The translations under genes were made by a program, and so were the position numbers. The notes under the pieces were generated by a model, which saw only the letters and a list, made by a program, of their open reading frames with translations, searched no databases and was not told the origin of the DNA. A DNA stretch of 64,000 nt from assembly GCA_040507985.1 (NCBI GenBank), contig JBEVNR010000002.1, forward strand, positions 1 through 64,000, in the 5' to 3' direction. Shown here one piece after another: positions 59,446 to 64,000 of this stretch (positions are counted from its first letter, which is position 1; every line of letters begins with the position of its first letter). This DNA comes from JBEVNR01 sp040507985 (GTDB lineage: Bacteria; Pseudomonadota; Alphaproteobacteria; Rickettsiales; UBA6187).

Positions 59446-60897
59446 ATGTACGTCGAACATTTGAACCTGCAACTTTATTTGATTCTGCCGGAAATTTTAC
59501 TCGCGCTCTCCGGCATGGGTATGGCCCTTCATTCCGCCTTTCATAAGGCTCCGGAAGGCGTGGCGAACGTGCGGGGCGTGTGGATGGCTTCACTCTTTCC
59601 GGTGTTGGCGCTGCTTCTGCATGTCGTGCTTCCGTCGGAAGACGTCGTTATTTTTTCGGGCATGCTGTCGCTGGACCGGGCGGCTTTCTTCATGAAGGCC
59701 GTTATCCTGACGTCCGCTTTTTTCGCCTTGCTATTGGCCGGAGCTTACTATAAGCGCAATCCCTCGGAATATTCCCCGGAATTTTCCTCCCTCGTTCTGC
59801 TTGCGACCGCCGGCATGACGACGATGGTGATGGCGCGGCATTTTTTATCGCTATACGTGGCGCTGGAGTTGCAAAGTCTGGCCCTATACGTGCTCGCGGC
59901 CATTCACCGAAAGGACGGGCTTTCCTCCGAGGCCGGAATGAAATATTTTGCGCTCGGATCGCTGTCGTCCTGCATATTTCTGTTCGGTGCGTCGTTAATT
60001 TATGGCGCAACGGGATCGCTATATTACGACAAAATCGCTCAGGCGCACGCAACGCCCATGCTCGCCGCCGGCGTCGTTATGGCGCTCGTCGCGTTTTTCT
60101 TCAAAATCTCCGCTGCGCCCTTTCATATGTGGACGCCGGACGTCTACCAAGGCGCCCCGAAAACCTCCCTTGCGTTTTTTGCGGGAGCCGGAAAAGCGGC
60201 GTCGCTCGGCGCGTTAATCAATATTGCCGCCGTTATTTTATACAGATTCGACGGTGCCCATTGGCGCGAAGTCTTCATCTTCGTCTCGTTGGCGTCGGCG
60301 CTTATCGGCGCACTCGGCGGTATCGCCCAAAAAGATTTGCGCCGCCTCGTGGCTTTTAGCTCCGTTGGCCATATGGGCTACGCCTTGTTCGCGCTGATTC
60401 CCGGCACGCAGGAAGGCTTACAATCCGCTTTTTCCTATATTGCCGTCTATGCGGCCATGACCGTCGGATTCGTCGCCTGCCTTATTGCCCAGACAAAAAA
60501 AGGAGCGTTGGGAGATACGCTCGACGGATTGAAGGGCATGGCCAAAGAGCGGCCGGGATTGGCCCTCGCCACGGCCACGCTCGCTTTTTCGATGGCCGGC
60601 GTGCCTCCCTTCGCGGGATTTTTTGCGAAATTGCTGGTGTTTAAGTCGCTCGTCGCCTCCGGATATTACGTTACCGCCGGATTGGGAATCGCGTGCAGCG
60701 TGATCGCTTCGTTTTACTATTTACGTATCGTAAAATTCATATATTTCGACGAGGCGGAGGCGGAAAGACCCTACGCCCGCTCGTGCGTCATGGCCACCTC
60801 CGTGCTGACGCTATCGGCATTATTCAACGTTTTTTTCGTTTTTGGCATGGACGTCGTCATGGCATACGCAAAGCGGGCCGCTTTTTCCCTTTTATAA
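59446..60897 (+). CDS. nuoN: NADH-quinone oxidoreductase subunit N
   Basis: A 483-residue antiporter-like subunit, with YVALELQSLALYVLAAIHRKDGLSSEAGMKYFALGSLSSCIFL and FHMWTPDVYQGAPKTSLAFF as landmarks in pieces. It ends the nuo genes; birA follows after 14 nt, the order common in alphaproteobacteria. Confidence 0.95.
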   Translation: MYVEHLNLQLYLILPEILLALSGMGMALHSAFHKAPEGVANVRGVWMASLFPVLALLLHVVLPSEDVVIFSGMLSLDRAAFFMKAVILTSAFFALLLAGAYYKRNPSEYSPEFSSLVLLATAGMTTMVMARHFLSLYVALELQSLALYVLAAIHRKDGLSSEAGMKYFALGSLSSCIFLFGASLIYGATGSLYYDKIAQAHATPMLAAGVVMALVAFFFKISAAPFHMWTPDVYQGAPKTSLAFFAGAGKAASLGALINIAAVILYRFDGAHWREVFIFVSLASALIGALGGIAQKDLRRLVAFSSVGHMGYALFALIPGTQEGLQSAFSYIAVYAAMTVGFVACLIAQTKKGALGDTLDGLKGMAKERPGLALATATLAFSMAGVPPFAGFFAKLLVFKSLVASGYYVTAGLGIACSVIASFYYLRIVKFIYFDEAEAERPYARSCVMATSVLTLSALFNVFFVFGMDVVMAYAKRAAFSLL

Positions 60898-60911
60898 GAC
60901 AACGCGTTTCC

Positions 60912-61649
60912 ATGAATTTTTTCCATCTTTTTCGTTCCATCGACGGCACTAACGCGGAAGCGGAAAGACGCCTTGCTGCCGGCTTGACGGACGAATGCGC
61001 CATCGTTGCCGAACATCAACGCGAGGGAAGAGGGAAGGGGGCGCGCATCTGGATTTCGGCGGAGGGATGCGCCGCCGTCACCTTCGTTGCGCGAGAAAAA
61101 AATAACGCCGTCGCTTCCGGATTAACGTCCGTGATTGCCGCGCTCGCCCTGTGCGATACGGTTCGCGCCTATATGCCGGAATCGCGCGCTAAAGCTATCC
61201 GCGTAAAATGGCCGAACGACGTCTATGCGAACGACGCCAAGCTCGCCGGTATTCTTTCCAAAAAAACCTTGATGGGAAGCGGGATGTTTTATGTCGTCGG
61301 ATGGGGAACGAACGTTGCGACGGCGCCGAAAAATATAGGCGCCACCTCCTTGCAAACCTTTCAAGGCGATGCGTGCGTATTGCCCGGGCCGCTTGCCTTG
61401 GCCGCCGCGCTCCGCGAGCGGTGGGACTATTTTTTCTCCGCCGTTTCCTCGGAGGGAAGCGAAAAAGCGATCGACGCCTATGCGTCGCGGGAATATTCTC
61501 CCGTCGGTCGCGCGACGTACGCGGAACAACCCGTCATATCCGCGACGCTGCGCCCGGACGGAGCGCTGGCGTTACGGACGCCGGACGAAAATAATATCGT
61601 CGTGACGGACAGCGACGCCCTAAACTGGAATAAAGTCGCATGTTGTTAG
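60912..61649 (+). CDS. birA: Biotin--[acetyl-CoA-carboxylase] ligase, catalytic only
   Basis: A 245-residue biotin protein ligase that loads biotin onto carboxylase carrier proteins. The active site is in HQREGRGKGARIWIS and RVKWPNDVYANDAKLAGIL. There is no N-terminal DNA-binding domain, so it does not act as a repressor. A longer frame begins within nuoN; the ATG at 60912 gives the proper start (MNFFHLFRSIDGTN). It overlaps coaX by 10 nt. Confidence 0.92.
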   Translation: MNFFHLFRSIDGTNAEAERRLAAGLTDECAIVAEHQREGRGKGARIWISAEGCAAVTFVAREKNNAVASGLTSVIAALALCDTVRAYMPESRAKAIRVKWPNDVYANDAKLAGILSKKTLMGSGMFYVVGWGTNVATAPKNIGATSLQTFQGDACVLPGPLALAAALRERWDYFFSAVSSEGSEKAIDAYASREYSPVGRATYAEQPVISATLRPDGALALRTPDENNIVVTDSDALNWNKVACC

Positions 61650-62425
61650 CGATAGACGTGGGCAACACGAATAGCGTGTTCGCCGTGATGGAGCGTGACG
61701 GAACCATACGCAGCCAATGGCGCCTGGCGACCGACGTCGCGCGCACCGCCGACGCCTACGCGTTCTCGACGGCATGGTTTTTAGGGCAAAAACATCTTGA
61801 CCTATCGGCCATCGACGCGGCCTGCATTGCGTGCGTCGCTCCGGCCGCGTTACGTCCGCTCAGGTTTTTTATCGAAAAATATTTACCGAACGTCTCCGCG
61901 CCGTTGGTGGTGGGAGCGGACCTTATGCCGTCGGGACCGATTGCGGTCGATTATCCGGAAGAGGTGGGCGCCGACAGGCTAGCGAACGCCGAGGCGGCGA
62001 CGCGCCTCTACCCTAACCGTGCCTGCGTCGTCATTGACTTCGGTACGGCGACGACGTTCGACGTGATCGACGGGAAAGGCGTATATCAAGGCGGCGTGAT
62101 CGTGCCGGGCGTGGAGACCGCCATGCATTCCCTGCGCGGCGCGGCGGCAAAATTGCCTGACGCCGGATTTGCGCGCCCTTCGCGCGTGGTGGGAAAAAAC
62201 ACGCTCGGCGCCCTGACGTCCGGCATGTTCTACGGATATTTAAGCATGGCGGAAGGGCTGGTCGCGCGCATTCGCGACGAAATGCGGGAAGATTTTCTGG
62301 TGGTCGCCACCGGGGGGCTGGCGGAGATCTACGCCGATTGCGGTACGCTGATCGACGAGTGCGACGCCGATTTGACGGTGAAGGGAATGTATTACATGTA
62401 TGCGCGCCATGTTTCTTCCACATAA
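61640..62425 (+). CDS. coaX: Type III pantothenate kinase
   Basis: A 261-residue enzyme for the first step of CoA biosynthesis. The fold of the ASKHA family shows in LLAIDVGNTNSVFAV, GADRLANAEAA and VIDFGTATTFDVID, with GGVIVPG for the substrate. It lies between birA and rnj, the usual alphaproteobacterial place. Confidence 0.94.
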   Translation: MLLAIDVGNTNSVFAVMERDGTIRSQWRLATDVARTADAYAFSTAWFLGQKHLDLSAIDAACIACVAPAALRPLRFFIEKYLPNVSAPLVVGADLMPSGPIAVDYPEEVGADRLANAEAATRLYPNRACVVIDFGTATTFDVIDGKGVYQGGVIVPGVETAMHSLRGAAAKLPDAGFARPSRVVGKNTLGALTSGMFYGYLSMAEGLVARIRDEMREDFLVVATGGLAEIYADCGTLIDECDADLTVKGMYYMYARHVSST

Positions 62426-62494
62426 AAAGATTACGCGCAATTTCGGTCGGACGCGCGTTCCGCCGGCTAAGCAACATTATAAAAGGTACGACGC

Positions 62495-64000
62495 ATGACG
62501 CAAAACCTCGCTACGAAATATCCCGACGACTTGCTGTTTTTGCCGCTTGGCGGCTCCGGCGAGATCGGCATGAACCTCAACATGTACTGCCATAAAGGCA
62601 AGTGGTTGCTGGTCGATTACGGCGCCGGTTTTGCCGACGAATTTTTGCCGGGCGTCGACATGATCGTGCCGGACATTGACTTCATCCGTAAGAATAAACA
62701 TAACGTCGTCGGGCTGATGCTGACGCACGCGCACGAGGACCATATCGGCGGGTTGGTCCACGTATGGGAAAATTTCGACTTTCCGATTTACGCCAGTCCG
62801 TTCACGGCGGCGTTCGTTCGCGAAAAAATGCGCGACTCGAAAATGACGTCCTACCCGGAGATTGTCGTCGTGCGCTCCGGCGACAGGCTGAACGTCGGGC
62901 CGTTCGACGTGGAATGCGTGCACCTCACCCACTCGACGCCGGAGATGCACGCGCTGTGCATCCGCACTGACGTCGGGAATATTTTCCATACCGGCGATTG
63001 GAAGTTCGATCCCGATCCGGTGGCCGGCGATTGCACCGACATGGAAAGGCTGCGGCAATTGGGCGACGAAGGCATATTGATGGCCATCGGCGATTCGACC
63101 AACGTGTTCTCGGAAGGCCATTCCGGTTCGGAAGGCGAATTGCTCGACCCCATTGCCGAATTGGTGGCGGGCACGCAGGGAATGGCGGTGGTCACGACCT
63201 TTGCCTCCAACGTCGCCCGGTTGGAGACGTTAATGCGGGTGGCGGAAAAAACCGGGCGCCATGCCGTTATGGCCGGACGTTCCCTCTGGCGCATTTATCG
63301 CGCCGCATGCCAATCCGGCTATTTTCAAGACTTGCCGGAACCGCTCACCGACCGCTCCATCGGCAACTTGGCCAAGAAAAATACGCTTGCCATCGTCACC
63401 GGCTGCCAAGGGGAACCGATGGCGGCCATGAGTAAAATTTTAAACGGCAGGCATCCGACCATTCGCCTGGCGAAAAGCGATGCGGTGATTTTCTCGTCGA
63501 AAATCATTCCGGGGAACGACAAGCGCATCCACTTTATGATTAACGAGCTGATTCGCCGGGATATTGCCGTATTCACGACGGAAACCGACAAGGTGCACGT
63601 CTCCGGCCATCCAAGGCGCGAAGAGTTGAAAAAACTGTATTCCTTGCTGCGTCCGAAAATCGTGATTCCGATGCACGGAGAGGACATGCATTTGCGGGAA
63701 CACGCATTATTTGCGAAGGAAGAGTGCGGCGTGCCTAAAACCATACGCTTGCATAACGGCGACGTGCTCCGCATGACGAAACACGACGCCGACGTTGTCG
63801 ATAAGGTGGAGGCGGGTTATTTCGCCGTGGACGGATCAAGCATGCTGCCGCCCCATGGATCGGTCATGAAAATGCGTCGCCGCATGGTGAAGGACGGCGT
63901 GGTGTGCGTGGCGCTCGTCGTTGATCGCGGCGAAGCCTTTCCCATCGTCGCCGCGCCCGGCCTGCTCGACCAAAACGACGACGCCGACTTGATAACCGCC
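62495..64000 (+). CDS. rnj: Ribonuclease J (cut off at the window end)
   Basis: An open frame of 502 codons with no stop before the window ends. It is a metallo-beta-lactamase RNase of the beta-CASP type: LTHAHEDHIGG holds the zinc ligands, GDSTNVFSEGHSGSE and VTGCQGEPMAAMSKIL are RNase J hallmarks, and SGHPRREELKKL and IPMHGEDMHL follow. It has both endonuclease and 5'-3' exonuclease roles in mRNA decay. AAGG lies eight bases before the ATG. Only a short C-terminal part is missing. Confidence 0.95.
   Translation, partial: MTQNLATKYPDDLLFLPLGGSGEIGMNLNMYCHKGKWLLVDYGAGFADEFLPGVDMIVPDIDFIRKNKHNVVGLMLTHAHEDHIGGLVHVWENFDFPIYASPFTAAFVREKMRDSKMTSYPEIVVVRSGDRLNVGPFDVECVHLTHSTPEMHALCIRTDVGNIFHTGDWKFDPDPVAGDCTDMERLRQLGDEGILMAIGDSTNVFSEGHSGSEGELLDPIAELVAGTQGMAVVTTFASNVARLETLMRVAEKTGRHAVMAGRSLWRIYRAACQSGYFQDLPEPLTDRSIGNLAKKNTLAIVTGCQGEPMAAMSKILNGRHPTIRLAKSDAVIFSSKIIPGNDKRIHFMINELIRRDIAVFTTETDKVHVSGHPRREELKKLYSLLRPKIVIPMHGEDMHLREHALFAKEECGVPKTIRLHNGDVLRMTKHDADVVDKVEAGYFAVDGSSMLPPHGSVMKMRRRMVKDGVVCVALVVDRGEAFPIVAAPGLLDQNDDADLITA

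Overview
This window looks like the chromosome of an alphaproteobacterium. The evidence is gene content and order: a TrcR-type (DUF1013) cell-cycle regulator, adjacent bolA and CGFS glutaredoxin, adjacent dGTPase and argS, and a complete 14-subunit nuo operon running into birA, coaX and a ribonuclease J gene. The organism has flagellar export (fliP, fliO), chemotaxis (cheY, cheB, cheR), a TCA cycle (acnA), complex I and pyruvate phosphate dikinase, so it is not a strongly reduced endosymbiont. Several accessory genes have features often seen in host-associated bacteria: an RGG/RG-rich tail, proline-rich N-termini and an NPF tripeptide. This is suggestive only; genus and host cannot be settled from the sequence.

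Layout. 1-2667: a degenerate repeat region, then minus-strand DUF721/dciA-like, dnaQ, fliP and fliO. 2668-6796: an accessory block with two tandem paralogous genes of unknown function that share an 87-88 nt leader, followed by palindromic repeats. 6797-14384: metE, trcR, a small exported protein, a YrdC/Sua5 protein and acnA. 14296-16009: a two-gene AT-rich insertion bracketed by an 89-bp direct repeat of the acnA 3' end. 16155-20444: a small orphan ORF, trmJ-like methyltransferase, macB and macA. 20445-25551: an IS1-like transposase remnant, a membrane-anchored Ser/Pro-rich protein, ampG-like and amgK-like peptidoglycan recycling genes, a ferredoxin and a proline-rich accessory protein. 25671-29477: glmU, transaldolase and a run of small envelope proteins. 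29693-45242: dgt, argS, a pseudokinase-like membrane protein, a MITE-like element, cheR-cheB-cheY, a coiled-coil accessory protein, bolA, grxD, an orphan ABC ATPase, ispG, two pilin-like proteins and ppdK. 45584-64000: nuoA to nuoN with three extra small genes, then birA, coaX and rnj, which runs off the window end.

The two most unusual pieces are the paralog pair at 2837-6360 (CPxC...HH...HxH signature, conserved non-coding leader, RG-rich tail in one copy) and the two-gene cassette at the acnA 3' end. I recognise no tRNA, rRNA or CRISPR array. Palindromic repeats with the core ATTCCC/ATCCCTGC-N-GCAGGGAT recur between genes.
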